Assembly: GCA_963749365.1 (NCBI GenBank) | Contig: CAVVME010000004.1 | Coordinates: forward strand, 1-64,000 | Source of the DNA: WHSW01 sp963749365 | Lineage (GTDB): Bacteria > Actinomycetota > Thermoleophilia > Solirubrobacterales > 70-9 | Reading direction: 5' to 3' | Length of the DNA stretch: 64,000 bases | Shown here: positions 46,701 through 55,105 of the stretch, piece after piece | Numbering within the stretch: position 1 is the first letter of the stretch | Layout: the number at the start of each line of letters is the position of its first letter | Program-made: the position numbers and the translations under genes | Notes under the pieces: generated by a model | Databases searched by the model: none | What the model saw: only the letters and a program-made list of their open reading frames with translations | Told to the model about the DNA's origin: nothing

Positions 46701-47108
46701 GAGGGCGACGGCGCTGGCCACGACGACGTCGGCGCTCGGCGCTCGGCGCTCGGCGCCGGGTTCGGCTTCGAGGGCCTGGAGGGCGCCGATTCGGAGGCCG
46801 ACGAGATGCGGAGGCGGGGCCAGGTGGGACTCGTAGCCGGTGCCGCGGGACGGGTAATAACGGACCCGGCGCGGTGCCAGGTAGACGCCCAGGGCGCGGG
46901 CGAGGTCGCGGGCACCGACGTCGTCGGCGGCGACGACCAGCGCCGCCCGGCCACCGAGTCCCTGCTCGGAGTCCAGCAGCGCCGCGATCAGGTAGGGCCG
47001 GATCGCAGCCGACGCGCGCAGCTCGGCGGCCTCGCCGGAGCCGACGGAGGCGGCGAGGCGGGCGAATCGCTCGTCGTCGAGCGCGATGTCGAGCAGTGGG
47101 CGCAGCAG
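43734..47108 (-). CDS. mfd: Transcription-repair coupling factor Mfd
   Basis: Mfd dislodges stalled RNA polymerase and recruits UvrA. The UvrB-like N-terminus runs from about 47108 (LLRPLLDIALDDERFARLAA, RVRYYPSRGTGYESHLAPPP). It is followed by the RNA-polymerase-interacting domain (LRVGDFVVHADHGIARFAGF) and helicase motifs ICGDVGYGKTEVALRAAHK, LVIVDEEQRFGVKQKE, LSATPIPRTLQMSLAGLRDI and ATTIIESGLDIPQANTLIVE. The C-terminal regulatory D7 domain ends near 43760. No ATG, GTG or TTG exists in frame between the upstream stop and 46721, yet the conserved N-terminus is upstream of that; CTG 47108 is taken as the start, giving 1124 residues, a normal length. Confidence 0.93.
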   Translation of the reverse strand: MLRPLLDIALDDERFARLAASVGSGEAAELRASAAIRPYLIAALLDSEQGLGGRAALVVAADDVGARDLARALGVYLAPRRVRYYPSRGTGYESHLAPPPHLVGLRIGALQALEAEPGAERRAPSADVVVASAVALAEAVPDASLRPEGFVLHRGEEIDLGDVAELLAEAGYERTDQVVERGQFAIRGGILDVFPATEERAARLELFGDEIESIRWFSTFTQRSLGEAERIELDPAAELALEHRELAELASEDGERPDIAELLPVDSFRAPLDLIGNETAVLLAAAEEIGPALHDHWEDVTTAMHDADARHLYVDVADPLSRRALLTIRGPGDPDPERRATSDEWRAQLPTSTARSISEAESQLERDLRSNYRIVVAFPSRGEAERARYGLDRIDARFLEQEVPESAAVLFAEAPLAEGFVSPELRLAVIPFRRLVHRRRAAAPTAAGGPMASFAELRVGDFVVHADHGIARFAGFETKTVAGVTRDYLELEYRGEDKVFAPTDQLTKISRYVGAGAEAPQLSALGSKRWEGVKARAKRAARELAGELLNLYAERQARKGHAFAPDGEWQIQLETSFPYRETADQLDAIEAVKADMESERPMDRLICGDVGYGKTEVALRAAHKAAVEGKQVMVLVPTTILAQQHLGTFRERLAEFPIEIEMVSRLRKPAEVREALKRFAEGRVEILIGTHRLLSRDVRAKELGLVIVDEEQRFGVKQKELLRQLKLRVDVLSLSATPIPRTLQMSLAGLRDISVIETPPEGRRPVRTYVGPYDEQLVGRAIKREAAREGQAFFLHNRIETLPGVAERLRALCPGVRFFEAHGQMDEGELEQTMLGFLRGDADCLVATTIIESGLDIPQANTLIVERADELGLAQAYQIRGRVGRSRERAFAYMLYPSEEAISTDAGSRLATLADHTELGSGFAIAMRDLELRGAGDLLGDEQSGHVAAVGFELYVSLLDDAVEELRATGEEERPETAPVRLEVELDAYLPAEYVPFEAAKIDLHRRIAGARRPGELRAIRDELRDRFGPVPEPVESLLAIQRARIEFGAAGARTAEVRQGRLSITPLELDADAVGRLREAVPEAIYELRHRTLSLRVPDQPAERLEAILALAGALTQALAAVP

Positions 47109-47175
47109 TCGGGCCGCGATGCTAGAGCCCGGACCGATCGTGGCCCCCGGGGCGGACCTGATCTAGTCTGCGCGC

Positions 47176-49314
47176 GTGAGGGCGCGCAGGCCGCTATCGA
47201 CGATCCTCGCCGTGCTCGCTGCGGTCGTCCTGCTCGCGACCGTGGTCGTCGGCTACGCGACGATCGCCGTCTTCGACTCGGACAATTTCGCCGAGCGCGC
47301 CAGGGCCTCGCTGGACGACGACGCGGTCAAGGACGAGGTCGCGATCCTGGTCACCGAGAACCTCGTCCTCAACGCTCAGGCCGACCTGGTCGCGGCCCGG
47401 CCGGTGATCGAGAGCGTGATCTCGGGGATCGTCGGCGGCAGCGTCTTCCAGAGCCTGTTCGAGACCGGGGTCCGCGACGTCCACAAGGCCGTCTTCGAGC
47501 AGGACCTGAACACGGCGACCCTGACCCTGGCCGACATCGGGACCGTCCTGCGCGGGGCGCTCGAGGCGCTGCAGCCAAAGCTTGCGGACAAGTTCGGCGC
47601 GAACGTCGACGTCGAGATCACCGAGATCGAGCCGCCCTCCTGGATCGCCGACCTCGCCCAGGCGGCGGAAGGCGCCGAGATCCTCTTCTTCGTCCTGCTC
47701 GTGGCCGGCATCGCCCTCGCGGTCGCCGCGATCCTGCTCTCACCCGACAAGCGACGCACGGTGCTCGCGCTAGGCGTCTCGCTCGCGATCGCCGGCGTCC
47801 TGGCCGCGGTCGCGCTCGGCGTCGGCCGGGCGCTGGTCCTGGTGCGGATCGACGAGGCCGCCGTGCGCGACGCAGCGAACGCGATCTGGGGCGTCTTCCT
47901 CGACGACCTGCGCCTGGCGCTGTTCCTGCTCGCCGGCTGTGGAACAGTGATCGCCGCCGCGGCATCGTCGCTGCTCGAACCGGTCGACGTCCGTACCCGG
48001 CTCGATCGCGCCCGCGACCTGATCACCCGCGTTCCCGAGCGCCCGTGGTTGCGGGCGCTGCGGGCACTCGCCCTGATCGTGGCAGGGATCCTGATCATCG
48101 TCCTGCGAGAGCAGCTGGTCGGCATGGTCGTGATCCTGATCGGGCTCCTGGTCGCCTACGCCGGGGTCGCCGAGCTGATGCGGATGACGATGCCCGCCGA
48201 GGCCGAGCGCGAGGTCCACGAGCGTCACGCGCGCCGGACGCTGGTCGCAACCGCGGTCGTCGCCGTCGTCATCTTCGTCGCCGGCGCCGGCTTCGTCGCC
48301 GTCGGCGGGACCGGCGAGGAGCCGCTGGAGGTCGAGACGGTGGGCTGCAACGGCTCGGAGGCGCTCTGCGATCAGCCGCTCGACCAGGTCGCCTTCGCAG
48401 CCGCCCACAACGCGATGTCGGCGACCACCAACGAGGGCTTCCTGTTCGGGATGCAGGACGCGGGCTTCGCCGACCAGCTCCGCGACGGGGTCCGGGCGCT
48501 GCTGATCGACGCCCACTACGGGCAGCCGACCGAGGGCGGTGACATCAAGACCGACCTCTCGGACATCTCCGGTCCCGAGCGCGTCGCCTACGAGCGCGAG
48601 CTCGGGACCGAGGGCCTGGAGGCGGCGCTGCGGATCCGTGACCGGGTGGTCAACTCGCCGACTACCGGTGAGCGCGGCGTCTACCTCTGTCACCGCTTCT
48701 GCGAGCTCGGCGCGGTGCCCGCCGTCGACGCCTTTCGCACCTACCGTGACTTCCTCGCCGCCAATCCCGACGAGGTGCTGGTGATCGTGATCGAGGACTA
48801 CGTCGCGCCCGAGGACATCGAGGCGGCGGTGAAGAAGAGCGGCCTGATCGACTACGTCTACGACGGGCCGGTCGGGCCGCCGTGGCCGACCCTGCAGGAG
48901 ATGATCGACTTGGGCGGTCGGGCGCTGATCATGGCCGAGAACGACGCCGGCGAGGGCAGCATCCCCTGGTACCACGAGGTCTATGACGAGCTGGTCCAGG
49001 AGACGCCGTTCAGGTTCAAGAAGCCCGAGGCGCTCACCGAGCGCAAGCAGCTCGCGGAGTCGTGCGAGCCCAACCGCGGTCCCGACGACGCGGCGCTGTT
49101 CCTGCTCAACCACTGGGTCGACACCAGCCCGGCGCCGAAGCCCTCGAACGCGAAGGTCGTCAACGCCAAGGATGCGCTCCTGCGCCGGATCCACCGCTGC
49201 GAGCGGATCCGCGGTCTGACCGCCGGCCTGGTCGCGGTCGACTTCTACCGCGAGGGCGACCTGTTCGACGTCGTCGACCGGCTCAACGCCGAGCGGACCG
49301 GCACAACTCCCTAG
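47176..49314 (+). CDS. Polytopic membrane protein fused to a PI-PLC-X-like domain, 712 aa
   Basis: The N-terminal 380 residues have an initial helix (STILAVLAAVVLLATVVVGY), an outer helical domain, and about five further helices (FFVLLVAGIALAVAAILL, IAGVLAAVALGVGRALV, MVVILIGLLVAYAGVAEL). The C-terminal 330 residues are outside and match PLC-like phosphodiesterases: LDQVAFAAAHNAMSAT with the catalytic histidine, GVRALLIDAHYGQPTEGG, VYLCHRFCELGAVPAVD and DEVLVIVIEDYVAPED. Phospholipase, glycosyl-phosphatidylinositol or other phosphodiester substrates are possible. It starts at GTG 47176, divergent from mfd by 67 bases. Confidence 0.75.
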   Translation: MRARRPLSTILAVLAAVVLLATVVVGYATIAVFDSDNFAERARASLDDDAVKDEVAILVTENLVLNAQADLVAARPVIESVISGIVGGSVFQSLFETGVRDVHKAVFEQDLNTATLTLADIGTVLRGALEALQPKLADKFGANVDVEITEIEPPSWIADLAQAAEGAEILFFVLLVAGIALAVAAILLSPDKRRTVLALGVSLAIAGVLAAVALGVGRALVLVRIDEAAVRDAANAIWGVFLDDLRLALFLLAGCGTVIAAAASSLLEPVDVRTRLDRARDLITRVPERPWLRALRALALIVAGILIIVLREQLVGMVVILIGLLVAYAGVAELMRMTMPAEAEREVHERHARRTLVATAVVAVVIFVAGAGFVAVGGTGEEPLEVETVGCNGSEALCDQPLDQVAFAAAHNAMSATTNEGFLFGMQDAGFADQLRDGVRALLIDAHYGQPTEGGDIKTDLSDISGPERVAYERELGTEGLEAALRIRDRVVNSPTTGERGVYLCHRFCELGAVPAVDAFRTYRDFLAANPDEVLVIVIEDYVAPEDIEAAVKKSGLIDYVYDGPVGPPWPTLQEMIDLGGRALIMAENDAGEGSIPWYHEVYDELVQETPFRFKKPEALTERKQLAESCEPNRGPDDAALFLLNHWVDTSPAPKPSNAKVVNAKDALLRRIHRCERIRGLTAGLVAVDFYREGDLFDVVDRLNAERTGTTP

Positions 49315-49324
49315 GCATCCGAGC

Positions 49325-50041
49325 TCAGCGCTCGGACGGGAGCCCGGGCCCCGAGCGCTGCCACTCGACCTGGCCCTCGCCCTCGACCCGCGAGCGGCCC
49401 TCGACGCCGTCCCACTCGTGCAGCATCCGCTTCAGCCGCGCGACCGCGTCGGGTGGGTTCGCGGCGACCTGGGCGGCGAGCTGCAACGCCGCCTCCTCGG
49501 TCCGCGCGGCCGGCGCCACCTTGTGCACGAGGCCCCAGCGGTAGGCGACCTCGGCGTCGACCTCCTTCGAGGTCAGCAGCAGGTACTTGGCGACCGAGAG
49601 GCCGCAGAGGGTGACCAGCCGGGCCGGCCCGACCGGGACCCCGAGCGCGGCGCCGGGGAAACGCAACCGCAGGTTTGCGCCGCCGATCCGCAGGTCACAC
49701 GCGACCGCGATCTCCGCCCCGCCGCCGACGCAGGCGCCGTGGCAGGCGGCGACGGTCGGCTTCGGAAACCCGGTCAGCTCGTCGTAGAGCTGGGAGAAGA
49801 GCTCCATCCGGCGCACCGCCCCGGCCTCGTCGACCTGCTCGCGGACATCGGCGCCCGCCGAGAGGCCCATGTGGTCGGTCGAGGAGAGGACCAGCGCCCG
49901 CACCCGCTCATCGGCCCGGGCGTCCTCGAGGTGGGCGAGCAGCTCGACGAGCAGCTCGGTGTCGAGCGCGTTGCGCGCCTGCGGGCGGTCGAGCTGCAGC
50001 AGCGCGACGCCGTCGGCGACCGAGTACGCAGTCGAGCTCAA
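49325..50041 (-). CDS. Enoyl-CoA hydratase/isomerase family protein, 238 aa
   Basis: Crotonase fold: ALLQLDRPQARNALDTELLV at the start, oxyanion-hole block GLSAGADVREQ, then PKPTVAACHGACVGGGAEIA with the second oxyanion glycine, RFPGAALGVPVGPARLVTLC and AYRWGLVHKVAP. The catalytic Glu seen in enoyl-CoA hydratases is not clearly present at its usual place, so isomerase or other crotonase chemistry is possible. TTG 50041 overlaps the stop of pth as TTGA. It is 10 bases from the stop of the convergent membrane protein at 49314. Confidence 0.83.
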   Translation of the reverse strand: MSSTAYSVADGVALLQLDRPQARNALDTELLVELLAHLEDARADERVRALVLSSTDHMGLSAGADVREQVDEAGAVRRMELFSQLYDELTGFPKPTVAACHGACVGGGAEIAVACDLRIGGANLRLRFPGAALGVPVGPARLVTLCGLSVAKYLLLTSKEVDAEVAYRWGLVHKVAPAARTEEAALQLAAQVAANPPDAVARLKRMLHEWDGVEGRSRVEGEGQVEWQRSGPGLPSER

Positions 50042-50607
50042 TCGATCACCTCGCCGATCGGATCGCTTGTCTCCTCGGAGATCTGCTCGACCAGGCGCTC
50101 GGTCTCCGCGGCCGCCGTCGCGATCAGCTCCCGAACCTCGTCCTCGGGCTCGGCGAAGCGCCCGAGCACGTAGGCCGAGACGAGCTCGGGGTCGGTCGAG
50201 TCGGGGCGGCCGACCCCGACCCGGACGCGCCAGAACTCGGCCGACCCGAGGCCGCGCTTGAGGCTTCGGAGGCCGTTGTGGCCGGCGACCCCGCCGCCGA
50301 GCTTCGCCCGCACCTCGCCGAACGGCAGGTCGATCTCGTCGTGGACGGCGATCACGCTCTCGAGCGGCACCCGCAGCGCGCCCCGCGCCGGGCTCGCCGA
50401 GTCGCCCGACTCGTTCATGTACGTCTGCGGCAGCAGCACCGCGGCTCGGGGCCCGCCGGGCCGGACCCGGCCCTCGGCGATCAGGCCGCGGTAGCGGCGC
50501 TTGGCCTTCGGCAGCTGCCAGCGGCGGGCGAGCTCGGCGCCGACCTCGAAGCCGACGTTGTGGCGGGTGCGGGCGTAACGCTCGCCCGGGTTCCCGAGCC
50601 CGATCAC
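50038..50607 (-). CDS. pth: Peptidyl-tRNA hydrolase
   Basis: VIGLGNPGERYARTRHNVGFEV contains the catalytic His of RHNVG; LLPQTYMNESGDSASPARGAL and IAVHDEIDLPFGEVRAKLGGGVA have the Asn and Asp-His partners. The enzyme frees tRNA from dropped peptides. GTG 50607 starts exactly at the first core strand, which looks short by a few residues. The frame is open upstream to 50659, and a CTG at 50655 would give LGLFRRRTDDAGDRVLV before the core, a more complete start. It overlaps the enoyl-CoA hydratase gene (TTGA). Confidence 0.93.
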   Translation of the reverse strand: MIGLGNPGERYARTRHNVGFEVGAELARRWQLPKAKRRYRGLIAEGRVRPGGPRAAVLLPQTYMNESGDSASPARGALRVPLESVIAVHDEIDLPFGEVRAKLGGGVAGHNGLRSLKRGLGSAEFWRVRVGVGRPDSTDPELVSAYVLGRFAEPEDEVRELIATAAAETERLVEQISEETSDPIGEVID

Positions 50608-50658
50608 GAGTACCCGGTCGCCGGCGTCGTCGGTCCGCCGGCGGAACAGACCCAGGGC

Positions 50659-51375
50659 CTACTCCTCGCCGGAGTCGCCGGACTGCTCGCCGGAGTCCTC
50701 GGCCTCGCCCTCGGCCGGGGCCTCCTCGCCCTCGGGCACCTCGCCCTCCTCGCCGACCAGCTCGGCCTCCTCCTCGAGCTCGGGCTCGGGCTCCTCCTCG
50801 ACCCGCGGCGGCGAGAGGGTCGCGATCGTCACCTCGTCGGGATCGACGCCCTCGCCGAGCGAGAACTCGACCCCCTCCGGCGCGACCAGGGCGCTGAGCT
50901 GAAGCGTGTCGCCGATCTCCATCCCGGAGACGTCTGCCCCGATCGACTCCGGGATCGCGGTCGGCAGAGCCGAGATCGTGAGCTCGTGGGTGACGTGCTC
51001 GAGCACGCCGCCCTCCTTGACCCCGGGCGCCTCCTCGGCGCCGAGGAGCTCGATCGCGACGTCGGCCTCGATCTCGGTGTCGAGCTTGACCTCGAGCAGG
51101 TCGAGGTGGAGCAGGCTGTCGCGGACAGGATCGCGCTGCTGCTCCTTGATCACCGCCGGGACCGCCGCCTCGCCCTCGATCTCGACGTCGATCAGGGCTC
51201 CGCCGTGAACGATCACGTCGCGGGCATCGCGCTCGTTGACCTGGAACGCGCGCGCCGCCTCGCCGGCGCCGTAGACGACGCCGGGGACGAGGCCCGCGCG
51301 GCGCAGCCGACGGCTCGTGCGCGAGCCGAACTCGGTTCGCTCCTGGGCCTTCAGCGTTGCGCGGTCGGAAGCCAT
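50659..51375 (-). CDS. rplY: 50S ribosomal protein L25/general stress protein Ctc
   Basis: LKAQERTEFGSRTSRRLRRAG then LVPGVVYGAGE is the L25 N-terminal 5S-rRNA-binding domain; LLHLDLLEVKLDTEIEADV and the beta-rich TL5/Ctc C-terminal domain follow (LTISALPTAIPESIGADVSG, GEGVDPDEVTIATLSPPR). A long acidic Glu/Gly tail of about 55 residues (EEEPEPELEEEAELVGEEGE) ends the 238-residue protein, as in other actinobacterial Ctc proteins. ATG 51375. The order L25-pth is conserved in many bacteria. Confidence 0.95.
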   Translation of the reverse strand: MASDRATLKAQERTEFGSRTSRRLRRAGLVPGVVYGAGEAARAFQVNERDARDVIVHGGALIDVEIEGEAAVPAVIKEQQRDPVRDSLLHLDLLEVKLDTEIEADVAIELLGAEEAPGVKEGGVLEHVTHELTISALPTAIPESIGADVSGMEIGDTLQLSALVAPEGVEFSLGEGVDPDEVTIATLSPPRVEEEPEPELEEEAELVGEEGEVPEGEEAPAEGEAEDSGEQSGDSGEE

Positions 51376-51398
51376 GCGGCGGCTGAGGATAGCGGCGC

Positions 51399-52883
51399 TC
51401 AGGAAGCGCAGGGCTTCCCGTCGGCCGTCATCCCGTCCTCCCCGCAGCGCAGGATCGCCGGCGGCAGCCAGCCGGTTCCGTCGAGGATCCCGGCGACTGC
51501 CGGGCCGGCGTCGTAGAGGCGCCAGATGAGTCGGAACGGCCCTTCGGGAGCGGGCAGCCAGTTGCGTGCCTGCCGAGGATCGCTCGGCTGCGCCCGCTGG
51601 ACGTAGAGGTCGAGCGAGCCGTCCGGGTTGTAGTGCAGGTCGGAGCGATCGTTGAGCACGTAGCGGTCGGCGGCGTTCGGGACCAGGAACATCTGCGAGT
51701 CATAGAGGGTCAGCGACCAGAGGCCGCGCGCCGGGATCGGCAGGCGGTCCGCGGGCAGGTGCAGCACGTAGCGGTTGGCGCCGTCGAGCGGCACCAGGTC
51801 GCGCGAGGTCTGCGCGAACGGATAGATCGCGATCTTCGGGATCAGCGCCCCGACCCCGATCTTGTCGGTCGCCGCGCGGAGCGCGTAGTCGGTGCCGTAG
51901 CGGCCGATGTCGCCGATCAGGTAGCCGTTGTGGCGCTCGAACCCGTCCAGGAAGGCGGTGACGATCTGGGCCTGGACGGTGTCGGGCCCCTCGGTGACCG
52001 CGTCGCGCATGCCCGCGAGCACATCGGGGGCGAGCGCCGGGTCAGCGGCCGGGTCGAGCCCGGGGCCGACCCCGATCGCGGCGATCTCGTCGAGCAGCGG
52101 CCGGTCCGCCTCCGGCGGTGGAAAGCGCTCCAGCTCGCGTCCGAGGGCGGCGTAGAAGTCGAGCGGGTCGTCGCCCGGACCGAAGCCCGGGATCGTCGCC
52201 TGGTCGACGGTGGTGTCGACCGGCTTGATCCGCCTCGGCTTGAAGTCGGTGCCGAACTTGCGCAGCGGGGTGATCCGGTAGCGGTTCTGAATCCGGTTTA
52301 CCGCCTCGGTGTCGGCCTCGCCGTCGATCAGGGTTCGGCCGATCACCCAGACGCGGTCATACGGCGACTTGATCTTGGTCACGCCCTCGGGCAGCCGGCC
52401 GCTGAAGCCGGGGCCGACGATCGCGAAGTCGCCGCCGCCGGAGGCGCCGGTCGGGGTGCCGATGTTGCGGAAGTTCTCCGTCCACGGGGAGACCAGCTCG
52501 AAGACGAAGAACCGGTCCTCGAGCTTCGGGATGTGGATGATCCGCGGCTGGCGGGCGAGGTTGAGCCAGGCGAGCGAGTAGAGGGTGTCGTGGTTCGGGG
52601 CGACGACCGTGCGGTCCTCGGGCCTGGCGAGGCTGCGGGCGTGGCTGAACCGGTTCACGGGCCCGTTGGCGCGCCCGTCGGACTTGCTGACACTGGTCGC
52701 GGTCCGGTAGATCCGCCGCGTGTCGAGCAGCGGGACGCCGTACTGGTATGCCTTGGTCCCGAGCTCGTAGCCGCGCTCGTACTGCGCCTGATCGGCGTCC
52801 GCGGCCGGGGCTCCCAGTGCCAGCAGCGCCGAGACCAGGGCCGCTGCGGCGAGCGGGCGGAGGTGGTTGCCGCGGGCGGCCAT
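51399..52883 (-). CDS. Secreted DUF1254/DUF1214-domain protein, 494 aa
   Basis: A signal peptide (PLAAAALVSALLALGAPAADA) is followed by the DUF1254 domain (YELGTKAYQYGVPLLDTRRI, VAPNHDTLYSLAWLNLARQP, FFVFELVSPWTENFRNIGT) and the DUF1214 domain near the end (LPIPARGLWSLTLYDSQMFL, DLHYNPDGSLDLYVQR). The pair of domains is widespread and exported; its biochemical role is not established. ATG 52883 (MAARGNHLRP) is chosen because a signal peptide follows; an earlier start at 52931 adds 16 residues. There is a 256-base gap to the next gene upstream. Confidence 0.82.
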   Translation of the reverse strand: MAARGNHLRPLAAAALVSALLALGAPAADADQAQYERGYELGTKAYQYGVPLLDTRRIYRTATSVSKSDGRANGPVNRFSHARSLARPEDRTVVAPNHDTLYSLAWLNLARQPRIIHIPKLEDRFFVFELVSPWTENFRNIGTPTGASGGGDFAIVGPGFSGRLPEGVTKIKSPYDRVWVIGRTLIDGEADTEAVNRIQNRYRITPLRKFGTDFKPRRIKPVDTTVDQATIPGFGPGDDPLDFYAALGRELERFPPPEADRPLLDEIAAIGVGPGLDPAADPALAPDVLAGMRDAVTEGPDTVQAQIVTAFLDGFERHNGYLIGDIGRYGTDYALRAATDKIGVGALIPKIAIYPFAQTSRDLVPLDGANRYVLHLPADRLPIPARGLWSLTLYDSQMFLVPNAADRYVLNDRSDLHYNPDGSLDLYVQRAQPSDPRQARNWLPAPEGPFRLIWRLYDAGPAVAGILDGTGWLPPAILRCGEDGMTADGKPCAS

Positions 52884-53139
52884 CGGCGCCGAGCCTATCG
52901 TCGGCCAATGCGCCTGCCTGCTCTGGCACAAGGCCCGCGTCGACGCACCGGCGCAGGAAAACCGGCTAGGCCGGATGGACTACCACCCGCGCTGACTGGC
53001 GCGGGCCGTCATCGATCACCGTCGGCTGGTCGAGCGCCTGGACCGCGGTGCGCCCTCGCGCATCAGCTTAGTTGCCCCGAGGCCCAAAGTGCAGCTTTGC
53101 ATGGAAAGGGGCACTTTCCCGCGGGATACTGCGCGGGCG

Positions 53140-53526
53140 ATGTCGCAGGAGAACGTCGAGATCGTCCGCCAGTGCTACGCGGCCCTGGCCCGGCGTGATT
53201 GGGATGGGCTGTGGCGCTACGCGCACCCGGACTTCGAACTCCACACGCAACTCCAGGGCTTCTACCCCGGCCCGGACGAGACCCAGAGGTTCGTCGAAGA
53301 CCGGCTCGCCGCGTTTGAGTCCTGGGAGACGCAGCCGGAGGAGTTCTTCGAGAGCGACGATCAGGTGGTCGTCTTCGTCATCCAACGTGCTCGACCCAAG
53401 GGCTCCAGCGCCGAGATCACGATCAAGGTCGCAGACGTGTGGACTCTCACAGGTGGGAAGGTCTTGCTGCTCGAAACCTTCCCCCAACGAGAGCAGGCCC
53501 TCGAAGCCGCCGGGCTGTCGGAGTAG
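53140..53526 (+). CDS. SnoaL-like/NTF2-fold protein, 128 aa
   Basis: SQENVEIVRQCYAALARRDWDG and YAHPDFELHTQLQGFYPG followed by VDRFVEDRLAAF-type helix, then VVVFVIQRARPKGSS, VADVWTLTGGKVLLLETFP, show the cone-shaped NTF2/SnoaL fold. Such proteins are small-ligand isomerases, cyclases or unassigned binding proteins. ATG 53140 is preceded by GCGGGCG only; an upstream ATG at 53089 would add 17 residues. Nothing around it identifies a substrate. Confidence 0.78.
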   Translation: MSQENVEIVRQCYAALARRDWDGLWRYAHPDFELHTQLQGFYPGPDETQRFVEDRLAAFESWETQPEEFFESDDQVVVFVIQRARPKGSSAEITIKVADVWTLTGGKVLLLETFPQREQALEAAGLSE

Positions 53527-53638
53527 GGAATAGACGGCGTTCTGGCCGTTCCATAGCTCCGTACGTCACTGGCCGAGTCCACGCCGTCCAGCCAGGCGAC
53601 CGCTCGGCTCCGGCCATGCGCCTGAGTACCCTCGCCCC

Positions 53639-55051
53639 GTGTCCGAGGAGATGAAGATCCCGCGGGGCCGGGTGCGCCGCTCGGCCAAGCTCGGCACCGC
53701 GCTCGGCGGCCAGGCGGCGCGCTACGCAGGGACCAGGGCGGCCAGCCTGACGCGCTCCGAGCAGGAGGCACAGGAGCGGCTCGAGGCGCGCCACCTGGAG
53801 ACGGCGCTGAAGATGGCCGGGATCCTCGGCGAGATGAAGGGCGCGGCGATGAAGCTGGGCCAGCTCGCGTCGTTCATCGACACCGAGCTTCTGCCTCCCG
53901 AGTACGCCGAGATCTACCAGGAGCAGCTCGCCAAGCTGCGCACCTCCGCCCCGCCGATGCCCTGGACCGAGGTCGAGAAGGTGATCGTCTCCGACTACGG
54001 CGAGCCGGTCGCCGAGCACTTCACCGAGTTCGAGCCCGACGCCTTCGCGGCGGCCTCAATTGGCCAGGTGCACCGGGCGACGCTGATCGACGGTCGCCGG
54101 GTGGCGGTCAAGATCCAGTACCCGGGGGTCGCCGAGGCGCTCGAGGACGACCTGCGAAACGCCGGCATGCTGGTCCGGCTGGCGAAGGCGCTGGCGCCCG
54201 GGCTCGACGCGAAGGCGGTCGCCGAGGAGCTTCGCGAGCGGGTGATGGAGGAGCTCGACTACGAGTACGAGGCCCAGAACCAGCGCAGCTTCTCGCGCGC
54301 CTACCGCGAGCACCCGTTCATCTACGTCCCCGACGTGATCACCAGGCTCTCGCGCCGGCGGGTGCTGGTGACCGAGCTCGTCGACGGCCTGCAGTTCGAC
54401 GAGATCAAGGAGCTCGATGCCGAGCAGCGCAGCCGCTTCGGGGAGATCGTGTTTCGCTTCTGCTTCGGCTCGATCTACCACCTGCAGCACTTCAATGCCG
54501 ACGCGCACCCCGGCAACTACCTGCTGATGGCGGACGGCCGCGTCGCCTTCCTCGACTTCGGGATGACGAAGAAGCTCGACGTCGAGCAGATCGAGCTCGA
54601 GCAGCGCGCCATTGACGCCGCCGTGCGCAAGGACCCCGAGGCGCTGCGCCGAGCGCTCCACGACCTCGGCTTCGTCAAGCATCCGACCAAGCTCGACGCC
54701 GAGCGGCTGATGGACCACGTGATGCTGGTCGGCGGCTGGTACATGGAGGACCGCGAGTACGAGGTCTCCTCGCGACGGGTGGCGAAGATCATCGAGTCGG
54801 CCTCGGACCCGCGCTCGGAGTACTTCGACCTCACCCGGCGCGAGAGCCTTCCCGCCGAGGAGCTGATGGGCCGGCGGATGGAGACCGGGGTGGTCGCGGT
54901 CCTCGCCCAGCTGCGCGCGAAGCGAAACTGGCACCGGATCATGCGCGAGTGGGTCTACGCCGACGAGCCGGCGACCGAGCTCGGGGCGCAGGAGTGGGAG
55001 TACTTCGAGTCGCGCGGGGTGCGGCGGGTGCCGGGGGTGGCGAGCCGGTAG
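53639..55051 (+). CDS. AarF/UbiB/ABC1-family atypical kinase, 470 aa
   Basis: The ABC1 signature is complete: KGAAMKLGQLASFID (the K-x-G-Q motif), AAASIGQVHRATLIDGRRVA with VKIQYPGVAEALEDDL (Ala-rich loop and catalytic Lys), then HFNADAHPGNYLLMADG and VAFLDFGMTKKL carrying the Asn and the DFG Asp. Family members assist ubiquinone/menaquinone or other lipid-linked pathways with ATPase activity. It starts at GTG 53639. The C-terminal 100 residues are helical. Confidence 0.88.
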   Translation: MSEEMKIPRGRVRRSAKLGTALGGQAARYAGTRAASLTRSEQEAQERLEARHLETALKMAGILGEMKGAAMKLGQLASFIDTELLPPEYAEIYQEQLAKLRTSAPPMPWTEVEKVIVSDYGEPVAEHFTEFEPDAFAAASIGQVHRATLIDGRRVAVKIQYPGVAEALEDDLRNAGMLVRLAKALAPGLDAKAVAEELRERVMEELDYEYEAQNQRSFSRAYREHPFIYVPDVITRLSRRRVLVTELVDGLQFDEIKELDAEQRSRFGEIVFRFCFGSIYHLQHFNADAHPGNYLLMADGRVAFLDFGMTKKLDVEQIELEQRAIDAAVRKDPEALRRALHDLGFVKHPTKLDAERLMDHVMLVGGWYMEDREYEVSSRRVAKIIESASDPRSEYFDLTRRESLPAEELMGRRMETGVVAVLAQLRAKRNWHRIMREWVYADEPATELGAQEWEYFESRGVRRVPGVASR

Positions 55052-55057
55052 GGCTGT

Positions 55058-55081
55058 GGCGGGCGGGTCCTGTCGCCCGCC
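55058..55081. terminator. Bidirectional hairpin between convergent genes
   Basis: GGCGGGCG and CGCCCGCC make a perfect 8-base stem with an 8-base loop, starting 7 bases after the AarF kinase stop and 24 bases before the MFS stop on the other strand. No T tract is present, but position between two convergent genes supports a terminator. Confidence 0.55.
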
Positions 55082-55105
55082 CGAGGAGCGCTGCGGCCGA
55101 CGACG

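Noticed and set aside
43734..46721. Mfd as an N-terminally truncated gene starting at GTG 46721
   Set aside because: The frame is open to about 47160 and the extra 129 codons encode the conserved UvrB-like N-terminus, so the gene is not truncated; only the start codon is unusual.
46731..46757. Short tandem repeat of GGCGCTC units resembling a small array
   Set aside because: It encodes AERRAPSA within mfd and has no spacers or length to be a CRISPR or regulatory array.
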